A program made the translations under genes and the position numbers. From Anaerolineales bacterium (lineage in GTDB: Bacteria; Chloroflexota; Anaerolineae; 4572-78; J111), in the NCBI GenBank assembly GCA_015075185.1, contig JABTUW010000001.1, forward strand, positions 1,240,001 through 1,304,000: a DNA stretch of 64,000 bases, written 5' to 3'. Numbering within the stretch: position 1 is the first letter of the stretch; each line of letters opens with the position of its first letter. Shown here piece by piece: positions 26,063 to 33,641 of this stretch. The notes beneath the pieces are model-generated. The model searched no databases. It was given only the letters and a program-made list of their open reading frames with translations, and was not told where the DNA came from.

Positions 26063-28492
26063 TTATGATTTTTTCCCCTTCTTGCGACTTCCCTTCTTAG
26101 CCTTAGCCTCTTCCTCTTCCTTCACCGGCTCCGTTTCGACCTCGTTCCAGCCATAGGATTGCAGGATGTCCAGCACCGGGCTGCCGGAGCGAGGGGCCAC
26201 GGCCACTTCGATAGGCACCTCCAGCGCCTGGGGCGGCGGGGCCGGCTGCTCCAACTGCGCCGGAGCGGTTGCGGCTAAAGGCGTCTCGCCGGGCGGCTGC
26301 ACTTCGACGGCCGAGGTGAATGCGGCGGGTTCGGCGGGGACGGCTTGGGCCGCCGGTTCCTCCAGGGAGGGCGCCTGGTCCGCCAGGTTGAGCGGGGCAT
26401 ACGGCTTATAGGTGTATTCCGGCTGTAGCTTTTTAACCCCCAAAGCGCGCATCAATACCGAGGTCATCGTTGAGATGTCGTCGTCGAAATCCACGTGGCC
26501 CGCCGCCTCGGAGCGGCTGTCGGCCGGATTGGACGACGGGGAGAAAATCGTTTCGCCCCGCACTTTCTCGATGGCGGTCTGGACGGTCGCTTTGGCTCGC
26601 CCGTCGAGGGGGAGGTCAAAGTAGCGCTGCATGCCCAGCAGGGGCACTTCAAAGATATTGCTGCCCGGAGCCGGTTCCAGCCCGCGCGAAACCAGGTAGA
26701 GCAGGGATTTGTGGTAGACCTTCAGCCCCGTATTGCCGGGCGGCAGCGCATCGTCCAACTCCTGCTTGTCGCTCAGATCAAAAACTGACAATCGGGCCAC
26801 GCTTTTATTTGGCCCAATGTGGGGCAAAATATCCCGCTGGAACTCGTCCACGCGGATAGCCGGAGCGAGCAGGGCCATGGACTCGACCTTCAGCCCGGCC
26901 TCGACCAGGCGCTGCAGCAGGGCCGCATGAAAGATCGAACCGGCGCTGTGGCCCACAAGATGCAGACTGACGTTTTCCGCGCCGTGCTGCTGAATATAGC
27001 GGGCCAGCCGGGTGACGGTCAGCGAGGCCCCCGGCAGTTTGGCCATTCGCGGCTGGGCCGCTTCCTCGGGCGGCCACTGCACGTGGGCCAGGGCGTTTTT
27101 CCTGATCGCCGTCGAGGCGGAGCGGGCATTCTCCTTCATTTCGGTCCACATCCAGCGCAGGGTTGAGCGGGCCAGTTTTTCCACCCAGCGGTCAAACTGC
27201 TCCATCAGGTCAAAGCCGAGGCCGCCAAAGGGCAGCTTGCTTTTGGCCAGGTCAACCAGTTGGTTGAGCAGGGTTTCGGCCGGGCCGCTCTGCCAGGCAA
27301 AGTAGAGCGGGTAGATGCGATTGTTGAGCCACCAGTTGAGGTCGCGCTGCGCGCCGACCAGCCCGTTGCGCTCGCTGATCATGCCGCCGTGGGCATACAA
27401 GACCACGTGGCGTTTATGGCTGGGATCGCCTCTCAGCCAAAATTCGTGCCAGCGTTCCATATGATCAAAGATTTTCTCAATCTGGACCGGGGTGCTGACG
27501 AACTGGCCGGTGGTTGAAAGCAGGCCGTCATTGCCGATGTTGACCACGTGGACGGCCAGCCGGCGCTTATCGAGATCGGGCACGGTGGCCATCCCACCAC
27601 CGGTGGCTACGGCAGTACGTTTGCGGCCGGAGGCAAAGGGAGTGCGCGGCACGCCAGGGCGAGCCACCCAGGCATCGTAAGCCGAATCGAGCCAATCTTC
27701 GTAGGGCAGGGTGGCAAAGCCGTTTTTGCCCCATCTCGGTCCCCACGAGTTTTGCACCAGGAAGCCGACTTCGTTGTAACCGACCAGGGCAAAGGCATGG
27801 CCGCCCAGGGCCGCGGCGTTGGTAGAGCGGGAAATGACGTACATGGTGTCGGAGCCGCGCTGGACGACGGTAGGCTGAATCCAGCCGTCATGGATAGCCG
27901 CCGAAACGGCAATGCCTTTCAGCTCGCTGATGGCCGACTGCATGTCGTCCAGTCGGTAGGGATTGACCCGGTAGAACGCGCCCAGGGGCCGGTCGCGGCC
28001 CTTTTCGATAATGAGCGGATCGTCCAGGTCGGGCACGACGGCGAGATTGAGGTCAGGCCAATCCTCCTCCAGGGCCACGCCATGATAAAACCAGCCTTTG
28101 AAGACGCCGCGCAGGGATGAGCCGATGTCTTCTTCGCCTTGAAATTCATCGTAGCGGCGGGCCAGGTAGTAGAGCATGTAGGGACTGACCCGGGGCAGGG
28201 AGATATCGGCCGGAGGAACGTCTTCGCCCCGGCCGTTTTGCCCGGCGCGGACCATGCGCGCCAGGATGGTATTGACCACGGCCGCGACGGCATGGCCGGT
28301 ACAGGAGTTACCCTTTTGCAGGAGCACCACCCGCTTCTCGATTTCGTCCCGCTGGTCGAGACTGGGTGGAAGCGGCTCGAGGCGGGGGCGGTACTCCAAA
28401 TCCCGCTCGTCGAATGGGTCCGGCACGGCGTTCGCCACAAAAGTCGCTACACCCGGAATTTTAACAAGCCCCGGCGGCAATGTTTTGGCCAT
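26063..28492 (-). CDS. Papain-like cysteine peptidase fused to an alpha/beta hydrolase
   Basis: An 809-residue fusion protein. Residues about 35-275 are a C1-type peptidase: Cys64 in KGNSCTGHA, His232 in GGHAFALVGYN and Asn248 in VQNSWGPRWGKNGF form an apparently complete triad. Residues about 310-640 look like a serine hydrolase of alpha/beta fold, with VVLYAHGGM (oxyanion loop, 363-371) and nucleophile Ser516 in LVGHSAGS. Residues about 680-809 are Pro/Ala/Glu-rich and end in a Lys-rich tail. There is no signal peptide, so it is probably cytosolic. The substrate is unknown. It sits alone on the minus strand, bracketed by two copies of a dispersed repeat. Confidence 0.85.
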   Translation of the reverse strand: MAKTLPPGLVKIPGVATFVANAVPDPFDERDLEYRPRLEPLPPSLDQRDEIEKRVVLLQKGNSCTGHAVAAVVNTILARMVRAGQNGRGEDVPPADISLPRVSPYMLYYLARRYDEFQGEEDIGSSLRGVFKGWFYHGVALEEDWPDLNLAVVPDLDDPLIIEKGRDRPLGAFYRVNPYRLDDMQSAISELKGIAVSAAIHDGWIQPTVVQRGSDTMYVISRSTNAAALGGHAFALVGYNEVGFLVQNSWGPRWGKNGFATLPYEDWLDSAYDAWVARPGVPRTPFASGRKRTAVATGGGMATVPDLDKRRLAVHVVNIGNDGLLSTTGQFVSTPVQIEKIFDHMERWHEFWLRGDPSHKRHVVLYAHGGMISERNGLVGAQRDLNWWLNNRIYPLYFAWQSGPAETLLNQLVDLAKSKLPFGGLGFDLMEQFDRWVEKLARSTLRWMWTEMKENARSASTAIRKNALAHVQWPPEEAAQPRMAKLPGASLTVTRLARYIQQHGAENVSLHLVGHSAGSIFHAALLQRLVEAGLKVESMALLAPAIRVDEFQRDILPHIGPNKSVARLSVFDLSDKQELDDALPPGNTGLKVYHKSLLYLVSRGLEPAPGSNIFEVPLLGMQRYFDLPLDGRAKATVQTAIEKVRGETIFSPSSNPADSRSEAAGHVDFDDDISTMTSVLMRALGVKKLQPEYTYKPYAPLNLADQAPSLEEPAAQAVPAEPAAFTSAVEVQPPGETPLAATAPAQLEQPAPPPQALEVPIEVAVAPRSGSPVLDILQSYGWNEVETEPVKEEEEAKAKKGSRKKGKKS

Positions 28493-28571
28493 AATTCAAG
28501 CCCCCTTTCTATAATGGGAAACCAACTGGATGAGTCCATTATAGCACAAGAGTTTATCGGAAATAATAATT

Positions 28572-28622
28572 GGACAGGATTTACAGGATTTACAAGATAA
28601 AAATCAATCAAACAATCCTGTC
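28572..28622. repeat. GACAGGATTTACAGGATT repeat, copy 3
   Basis: GGACAGGATTTACAGGATTT, then ACAAGAT, and after 16 bases the inverted AATCCTGTC. It separates the peptidase-hydrolase gene from the integron integrase. Confidence 0.8.
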
Positions 28623-28691
28623 AAAAATCTATTATTCCCGATAATGTTTACAGATTTGGCTTCTGATAGACTGACCGGGGTCTGTTGGCAT

Positions 28692-29657
28692 TTAACCATC
28701 CAATGGGCTGCGGACGGCGAGGCCGCCGCGCTTAATGACGTGGGTGTAGATCATGGTGGTTTGGACGCTTCTGTGGCCCAGCAACTCCTGGATGGTCCGA
28801 ATGTCATAACCCGCATCCAACAAGTGCGTGGCAAAGGAGTGGCGCAGGGTGTGGCAGCCCACGGCTTTATCAATTTGGGCAGCCCTGGCCGCGGCCTTGA
28901 CTGCTTTTTGCAGGCCGGTTTCATCCAGGTGGTGGCGGCGCATCTGGCCGGTGCGGGGGTCAAGAGAAAGTTTGTGGGAAGGAAAAACGTACTGCCAGCC
29001 CCACTCGCGGTTGGCGTTGGGGTATTTGCGCTCAAGGGCAAAGGGCAGGTAAACCCGGCCGTAGCCTCGTTCCAGGTCATTTTGGTGCAGCGCTTTGGCG
29101 TAACGAAGCTGGCGCTGGAGGGGTGCAATCAGGCTGTCGGGCAGCAGGGTGTCCCGGTCTTTTTGGCCTTTGCCAGAACGGATGATGATTTGATACTGGG
29201 CAAAGTCTACGTCTTTGACCCGCAGGCGAACACATTCCATCAAGCGCAGGCCGCAGCCGTAGAGCAGTTTAGCCATCAGCTCGTAGGGATCCGACAGGCG
29301 GCTCAACAAGCGGCTGACCTCGGCTTTGGACAGAACCGTCGGCAGATGGGTGGGCTGTTTGGCCCGGACGGCGTCAATGGGGTAGAGGAGTTCTTGACGG
29401 AGCACTTCGCGATAAAGGAACAGCACGGCGGAGAGGGCTTGATCTTGAGTGGAGGCAGCGACGCGCTGATCCACGGCCAGATGGGTCAGAAAAGCCTCGA
29501 TGTCAGGGCTGTTGAGTTCTTGGGGGTGTTGTTTGTGATGAAAGAGGATGTAGCGTTTGATCCAATCCAGGTAAGCTTCCTCGGTGCGGAGGGAGTAATG
29601 CTTGACGCGCAGGGTATAACGCACTTGATCGAGCAGTTTGGGGGCGGGTTCGGGCAT
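28692..29657 (-). CDS. intI: Integron integrase (tyrosine recombinase)
   Basis: A 321-residue site-specific recombinase. The N-terminal SAM-like core-binding domain spans 1-100. The catalytic domain has R138 (GCGLRLMEC), H269 and R272 ([12 protein letters not shown]), H295 (LLGHRSVQT) and nucleophile Y304 (MIYTHV). An insertion at about 195-242 with [21 protein letters not shown] and [11 protein letters not shown] is the I2 patch found only in integron integrases, which separates it from XerC/XerD. It ends RSPLDG, as IntI proteins do. The gene points away from its cassettes, the standard platform layout. It should recombine attC single-stranded hairpins with attI. No inactivating change is visible. 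Confidence 0.95.
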   Translation of the reverse strand: MPEPAPKLLDQVRYTLRVKHYSLRTEEAYLDWIKRYILFHHKQHPQELNSPDIEAFLTHLAVDQRVAASTQDQALSAVLFLYREVLRQELLYPIDAVRAKQPTHLPTVLSKAEVSRLLSRLSDPYELMAKLLYGCGLRLMECVRLRVKDVDFAQYQIIIRSGKGQKDRDTLLPDSLIAPLQRQLRYAKALHQNDLERGYGRVYLPFALERKYPNANREWGWQYVFPSHKLSLDPRTGQMRRHHLDETGLQKAVKAAARAAQIDKAVGCHTLRHSFATHLLDAGYDIRTIQELLGHRSVQTTMIYTHVIKRGGLAVRSPLDG

Positions 29658-29710
29658 CGGTCGTCTCCGGGAGCAGGCGAATTAGAATATTTGTTTGGAC
29701 CATCCGTTCT

Positions 29711-29739
29711 ATTATAACGGACATTTACAAAAAGGGCAA
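29711..29739 (-). promoter_or_regulatory. intI promoter with overlapping palindrome
   Basis: On the minus strand, TTGCCC (29739-29734), 17-base spacer and TATAAT (29716-29711), about 50 bases before the intI ATG. CCGTT-N7-AACGG (29704-29720) covers the -10 and could be a repressor site. It does not match the GAAC-N4-GTTC LexA box, so SOS control is not established. Confidence 0.65.
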
Positions 29740-29752
29740 ATTCGGTTACAAT
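29724..29752 (+). promoter_or_regulatory. Cassette promoter (Pc) candidate
   Basis: TTTACA at 29724-29729, 17-base spacer, TACAAT at 29747-29752, reading toward the cassettes. Each hexamer has five of six consensus bases. It overlaps the intI promoter head-on, the arrangement expected for PintI and Pc, and would transcribe all three cassettes. Confidence 0.65.
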
Positions 29753-29759
29753 GAAGGCA

Positions 29760-29842
29760 GAACTTTCCGTGTGGAAGGCTCGGAGAATGAACTTTCCGTC
29801 CTAAGTCATCGGACGGAAGTTTCGGTCTACAAATTGTTAGCT
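29760..29842 (+). other. attI recombination region
   Basis: The cassette junction core is GTTAGCT at 29836-29842, matching the inverse core AGCTAAC of attC1. Upstream are two direct copies of GAACTTTCCGT (about 29760 and 29788) and an inverted ACGGAAGTTTC (about 29814), which could be accessory IntI-binding sites like the direct repeats of attI1. Exact boundaries cannot be set. Confidence 0.7.
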
Positions 29843-29858
29843 GGCAGAAAGTAATCCA

Positions 29859-30848
29859 ATGAACCCTGCTAATCAAATACCAGAGGATGAAATAGAAAAA
29901 CTCTTCGAGTGGTTTTATGCTTGGAGAAACAGGGGTATAACCCCTTTGGTTTCTATCAAAGGGTATTCTGAGTTACTACTAAAAGGCGCTGCCGGAGACT
30001 TGACAGAAGAGCAACGCCAATTTATCCAAGTAATACATCGCAACTGTTTAAGGGCGGTCGAGCAATGGCATTTAGTTTTAGATCATCTAGGATTTTACTA
30101 TGAGAGACAACATCCACATTGGGAGGAAACTTATCTTCCCGATGTCATCAACCAAGCGTTATCTAATCCTCCTGAAAATATAGACATAAGTAATGTAAAT
30201 GTTGAGTTAGCTGATAATTTGCCATCCATCAGAGGGGATGACGGGCTATCAGCAGCAATTCATTATTTGATAGCTCCTAACTTGGACTATCCCCATTCTA
30301 AAAATGATCCTATAGCGATCAAAGCCAGTTTGATAGAAAAATCTACTGTTCAGGTTCAAATTTACAACGGTATCCAATTATCTCCTGAAGATATAGAGCA
30401 ACCCCAACACCTATTTTTTCCAGGGACACGGCTCTCAGTAGCCAAACAGATTATTGAACAGTTCGGCAGTCAATTACAAGTTCATCCTTTCTTGAAGGGG
30501 ATAGAATTTCGCTTTAACCTACCAGTATGGCAAATGCCCGCAAGCACACCACTGGTAGTCGAATTAACTTCAAAGAGTAATGGAAGCAAAATAGATTTAA
30601 TACAAGGGCAAGATTTAGTCATCTACTTGGCCGAGAAGATTTCTATTTCTTCGTGGGACATAATTGATGTAAATTCGGGAGTGCTATTTCAAGTAGGTTC
30701 TAGCTGGAGTCAACGGAAAGAAAGTCTAAAATTGCATTTTCGGACAGGAAATATCGGTCAAACACCTTTAAGAATAGAGTACAAGCAAGATGAGTCATCA
30801 GCAGCGGAAACTTTTGCCGTTGATATAACGGTCAAGCCTCAAAGTTGA
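29859..30848 (+). CDS. Cassette 1: kinase-like protein lacking the phosphoacceptor His, with C-terminal beta domain
   Basis: A 329-residue AT-rich cassette gene. Residues about 20-75 resemble a HisKA dimerisation helix pair (PLVSIKGYSELLLKGAAGDL), but the H-box position reads RNRGITPL, with no His. Residues about 85-235 resemble a degraded HATPase domain: GTRLSVAKQIIEQFG is at the G-box position, without the usual N-box. Residues about 240-329 are a beta-rich domain that recalls chagasin-type (I42) inhibitors but lacks their NPTTG loop; that match is tentative. It probably cannot phosphorylate and may bind or titrate a partner. The start follows cassette core GTTAGCT by 16 bases. Expression likely depends on Pc. 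Confidence 0.7.
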   Translation: MNPANQIPEDEIEKLFEWFYAWRNRGITPLVSIKGYSELLLKGAAGDLTEEQRQFIQVIHRNCLRAVEQWHLVLDHLGFYYERQHPHWEETYLPDVINQALSNPPENIDISNVNVELADNLPSIRGDDGLSAAIHYLIAPNLDYPHSKNDPIAIKASLIEKSTVQVQIYNGIQLSPEDIEQPQHLFFPGTRLSVAKQIIEQFGSQLQVHPFLKGIEFRFNLPVWQMPASTPLVVELTSKSNGSKIDLIQGQDLVIYLAEKISISSWDIIDVNSGVLFQVGSSWSQRKESLKLHFRTGNIGQTPLRIEYKQDESSAAETFAVDITVKPQS

Positions 30849-30880
30849 GAATGTAAAACCTACATTCTGGAAAAAGTGTC

Positions 30881-31004
30881 AGCTAACAACAACCGTTTCC
30901 AGCCGACGCCACCAGCTCGATTTTTTGTGAAGTAGTCTTTTGCACTTTGAGGCTAGCTGTTATTGGGGGCTTCGTGGGCGCGGCTGAAACGGGAGGCGTT
31001 GGGC
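30881..31004 (+). other. attC site of cassette 1
   Basis: Inverse core AGCTAAC (30881-30887) and core GTTGGGC (30998-31004). The inner arms CCGTTTCCAGCCG (about 30893) and CGGCTGAAACGG (about 30981) pair with one extra C in the left arm, the extrahelical base that gives attC its strand polarity. The central loop region is about 75 bases. Recombination would occur after the G of GTTGGGC. Confidence 0.85.
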
Positions 31005-31061
31005 GGATTGATGAAATAAATTCGTTGTGTATGGACAAAGCCATCCCACAAGGTAAGAGAA

Positions 31062-32315
31062 ATGGCTAAGATTAAGATCGCAGCGTCTATGATCCACGGC
31101 TCAGTTTCATCTGGTTTTGAGGAGGTGGAGACAGAATTCAAACGGAACTTTGCCGAACGGGACGAATTGGGCGCAGCCTGCACCATTTACTATAAAGGGA
31201 AAAAAGTAGTTGACTTATGGGGCGGATATCGCGATGAAGCAACGCTTGCTCCCTGGGAAAAAGACACCTTGGTCCTTGTATTTTCTACCACCAAGGGGTT
31301 TTCTGCTTTGGCGGTTGCTGTGGCCCATTCTCAACGATTACTTGACTATGATGAAAAGGTTGCCACCTATTGGCCGGAATTTGCCCATAATGGCAAAGGG
31401 GATATTACCGTCCGGCAATTGTTAGAGCACAAGGCCGGACTGTGCGCCATTGACGAACCTCTGGATTTAGAGATGCTGGCAAATCTGGATGTGATGGCGG
31501 CAGCGATAGCCAAACAGAAACCGGCCTGGGAACCGGGGACTCGTTCCGGGTATCATGCCTGGAGTTTGGGCTGGTATCAAAATGAACTTATCCGTCGGGT
31601 AGACCCCCAACATCGAAGTATTGGCCAGTTCTTTCAGGATGAGATTGCCAGGCCGCTCGAGGCTGAGTTTTATATTGGCCTCCCGGCCGACGTGCCCGCC
31701 TCCCGCGTTGCCACCCTCAAAGATACCACCGGCCCGCTCCAGATTTTGGCCAGTATCGGCAAGTACCCATTACCGCTGGTCCTGGCCTTTTTTAACCCCA
31801 ACTCCCTCACGGTCCGGGCTATGAACAATCCGCCTGACCTTCTCCACAAGGCCAACTTCAACCGGCGTGATGTTCGTTCTGTTGAGATTCCGTCCGGCAA
31901 CGGCATTGGTCAGGTGCGAGCCATGGCCAAGATATACAGTGTCTTTGCCACAGGTGGCGAGGCGCTAAAGCTCAAACCGGAAACATTAGCAGCCTTGCAT
32001 GCCCCCCCGGTCTCGCCACCATCAGGACCATGTGATGAAGTTTTGAAAGCGAACTTGGCTTGCACCCTTGGCTTCTGTAAGCCCACCCCCTATGCCGGCT
32101 ATAAAGCGTATGGGAGCAGTAGCAAAGCGTTTGGGTTCCCCGGAGCCGGCGGTTCTTTTGCCTTTGCCGATCCAGACGCCCAGGTTGGCTACGCCTATGC
32201 GCCGAATAAGCTGGGGGGCTTCATGTGGGATGACCCACGCGAGAAGTCGCTACGAGATGCCTTCTATAAGTGTCTCAAGAAAATGGAAGCAAAAATCCGC
32301 CCAACAACGGCATGA
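31062..32315 (+). CDS. Cassette 2: serine beta-lactamase-like hydrolase
   Basis: A 417-residue protein of the beta-lactamase/transpeptidase-like (class C, LACTB/EstB) family. The SxxK motif STTK is at 75-78, the Tyr motif SGYHAW is at 162-167, and a Gly-rich GFPGAGGSFAF near residue 360 is in the third-motif position. These proteins are mostly esterases or peptidases; beta-lactam hydrolysis cannot be claimed. There is no signal peptide. The last codons (RPTTA and stop) lie inside the attC2 left arm, as is common in cassettes. An AAGG sits ten bases before the ATG. Base composition is nearer to the host than in the other two cassettes. Confidence 0.87.
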   Translation: MAKIKIAASMIHGSVSSGFEEVETEFKRNFAERDELGAACTIYYKGKKVVDLWGGYRDEATLAPWEKDTLVLVFSTTKGFSALAVAVAHSQRLLDYDEKVATYWPEFAHNGKGDITVRQLLEHKAGLCAIDEPLDLEMLANLDVMAAAIAKQKPAWEPGTRSGYHAWSLGWYQNELIRRVDPQHRSIGQFFQDEIARPLEAEFYIGLPADVPASRVATLKDTTGPLQILASIGKYPLPLVLAFFNPNSLTVRAMNNPPDLLHKANFNRRDVRSVEIPSGNGIGQVRAMAKIYSVFATGGEALKLKPETLAALHAPPVSPPSGPCDEVLKANLACTLGFCKPTPYAGYKAYGSSSKAFGFPGAGGSFAFADPDAQVGYAYAPNKLGGFMWDDPREKSLRDAFYKCLKKMEAKIRPTTA

Positions 32316-32425
32316 GCCCGACTTGACTACCGCGCTTTTTAATGAAGGTATCTTGCTGGCAAAATCACTTTTTATTGTTGCGCTCTGCGCCTGCCCGTCA
32401 AGCGGGTTATGCCGAGGCGTTGGGC
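32299..32425 (+). other. attC site of cassette 2
   Basis: Inverse core GCCCAAC (32299-32305) and core GTTGGGC (32419-32425), exact complements. The inner arms CGGCAT...CCCGACTTGAC (from 32309) and GTCAAGCGGGTTATGCCG (to about 32414) pair over about 17 bases, with an extra A in the left arm as extrahelical base. The total is 127 bases. It contains the stop codon of the cassette 2 gene. Confidence 0.9.
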
Positions 32426-32485
32426 GGCTAGAAAACATACAATTGCAATTAACTTTCAGATTTTTTATTTACGAAGGTAGCAATA

Positions 32486-33340
32486 ATGGATGACGAGTCC
32501 CGTAAGCATCTTAAAGATCTTTTGCGAATTCATCATAAGAATCTAAACGAGTTAGAAGTACAGGCAGCCCAATATTCTAAGATGGATATGCCAGTTCTGC
32601 TCAGTAATAAAATTAAGAATGAACAGGAGGATATTGCTCGAATTGAGGAACAATTGAAGAATAATGGCGAACAAATCTCCGATATTCCGACACAACTTTT
32701 TCGGCCAAATAATCTCAATAAGGGTATTATTGGCTTATTTACAACGGGGGGTGTGATCCTGGGATTTGTTATTGCTTTCATATATCTGTCAGTGCAAGGC
32801 TCTAATATTAGGGTTACACCAATACCGGATGAAAATGTACTTCGAATAGACACTATTCCATTGCAAGTGTCTCCTTTTTGGGGAGGTAGTGATTCTCAAA
32901 TACAAGGTTGGGGGAGCATGTCACTGACTTATGATGACACAGGAAATGTAAACTATACCCTCAAATATTCGTTGCCCCCACCTGAACAAGGATACACTTG
33001 GGCAGGAATTGCCTGGCAATTTTTGCCAATAAATTTTGCAAAATATGAATATATCGAAGTAGCACTAGAATTTTCTGATCCCCAAGATCGTTGTGGAATT
33101 AAACTCGTAGACAAATCTGATAATACGGTTTTCTTGGTGCTTGGAGGCGTTCCTCCTCCTAATTCTGGAATTATTATAACTATAGATGGCGACAGATAGA
33201 TAATTAAGATACCACTACGAGGAAATTTTGATGGTGTAAACTTAGAGCAAATCAGAGAAATTAGTTTTCATAGTAATTCTGATCTAACGACAGGCGATCA
33301 TGTTTTCACTGTAAGTCGCATAAAATTTCTTAAAAAATAA
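32486..33340 (+). pseudogene. Cassette 3: membrane-anchored protein interrupted by an amber codon
   Basis: An AT-rich gene. Residues 1-75 are a charged, coiled-coil-like cytoplasmic segment. Residues about 80-105 are one transmembrane helix (GIIGLFTTGGVILGFVIAF), and the rest is an exported beta-sandwich resembling carbohydrate-binding or NHL-free jelly-roll modules. The frame stops at TAG 33197-33199, after 237 codons. The next 46 codons stay open in the same frame to TAA 33338-33340 and read like the missing last strands (IPLRGNFDGVN, IREISFHSNSDL). A single C-to-T change of a CAG codon would explain it. The product is either truncated or needs amber suppression. Confidence 0.7.
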
Positions 33341-33451
33341 AGATAACGTTGCCTAATCAGTATTTGGGTCGAATAACAGTGTAGGTTTCAGACGTGTACT
33401 GTATGGCAGTGTGGGTTTTGCAATCGGCCTCGGTTTCAAGCCAAAAATGCC

Positions 33452-33495
33452 GCCCAACAAGCGGTTCTTAAGAAACCTCGCTTCGGGGGTTGGGA
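33452..33495 (+). other. Short candidate attC of cassette 3
   Basis: GCCCAAC at 33452-33458 is the exact complement of the GTTGGGC that begins cassette 3. The inner arms AAGCGGTT and AACC-T-CGCTT pair with one bulged T, and the right core reads GTTGGGA instead of GTTRRRY. At 44 bases it is shorter than usual attC sites and may be decayed. Confidence 0.5.
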
Positions 33496-33605
33496 TGAAA
33501 GCACTACAATATCTGGGGAGGACGGGCCAAACATACCCCAACATCTAGGGGTGCGGTCAGAGGATTTGAGACCAGCCTTCCAGCGGGTCAACAGTTTACC
33601 AACTC

Positions 33606-33641
33606 AAAAAGCCCGACCCTGTTTTCAGGGTCAGGCGGGGC
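33606..33641 (-). terminator. Minus-strand intrinsic terminator
   Basis: Stem GACCCTG/CAGGGTC with TTTT loop, extended by outer GCCC/GGGGC pairs, followed on the minus strand by a T-run. It lies downstream of the IS110-type remnant and the unassigned 45-codon frame. Confidence 0.7.

Larger units (their letters stand above)
28692..33495. mobile_element. Integron: intI platform, attI and three gene cassettes
   Basis: The unit comprises intI on the minus strand, facing promoters at 29711-29752, an attI region ending in core GTTAGCT at 29836, then three plus-strand cassettes. Cassette 1 spans about 29837-30998, cassette 2 30999-32419, and cassette 3 32420 to about 33489. Each cassette begins with the TTRRRY-like half that is the reverse complement of the inverse core at its own 3' end: TTAGCT with AGCTAAC, and TTGGGC with GCCCAAC (twice). 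That is the exact signature left by insertion of circular cassettes. The cassette genes are visibly more AT-rich than their surroundings. Confidence 0.9.

Noticed and set aside
24935..28622. CRISPR array
   Set aside because: The repeated units are inverted and irregularly spaced, with no unique spacers of constant length and no cas genes in the window.
28644..29717. Plus-strand frame opposite intI
   Set aside because: The minus strand encodes all catalytic residues of an integron integrase, so the plus-strand frame is a shadow.
29704..29720. LexA box in the intI promoter
   Set aside because: The palindrome is CCGTT-N7-AACGG. It matches neither the GAAC-N4-GTTC nor the CTG-N10-CAG consensus, so SOS control is not claimed.
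31062..32315. Calling cassette 2 an antibiotic-resistance beta-lactamase
   Set aside because: Only the general SxxK hydrolase fold is supported; there is no signal peptide, and the third motif is not that of class C lactamases.
32486..33199. Treating cassette 3 as a complete 237-residue gene
   Set aside because: The same frame continues with domain-like sequence for 46 codons after the TAG, so the TAG is more likely a premature stop.
33341..33451. Additional attC before attC3
   Set aside because: AACG and TTGGG strings occur, but no paired arms or matching core could be built.
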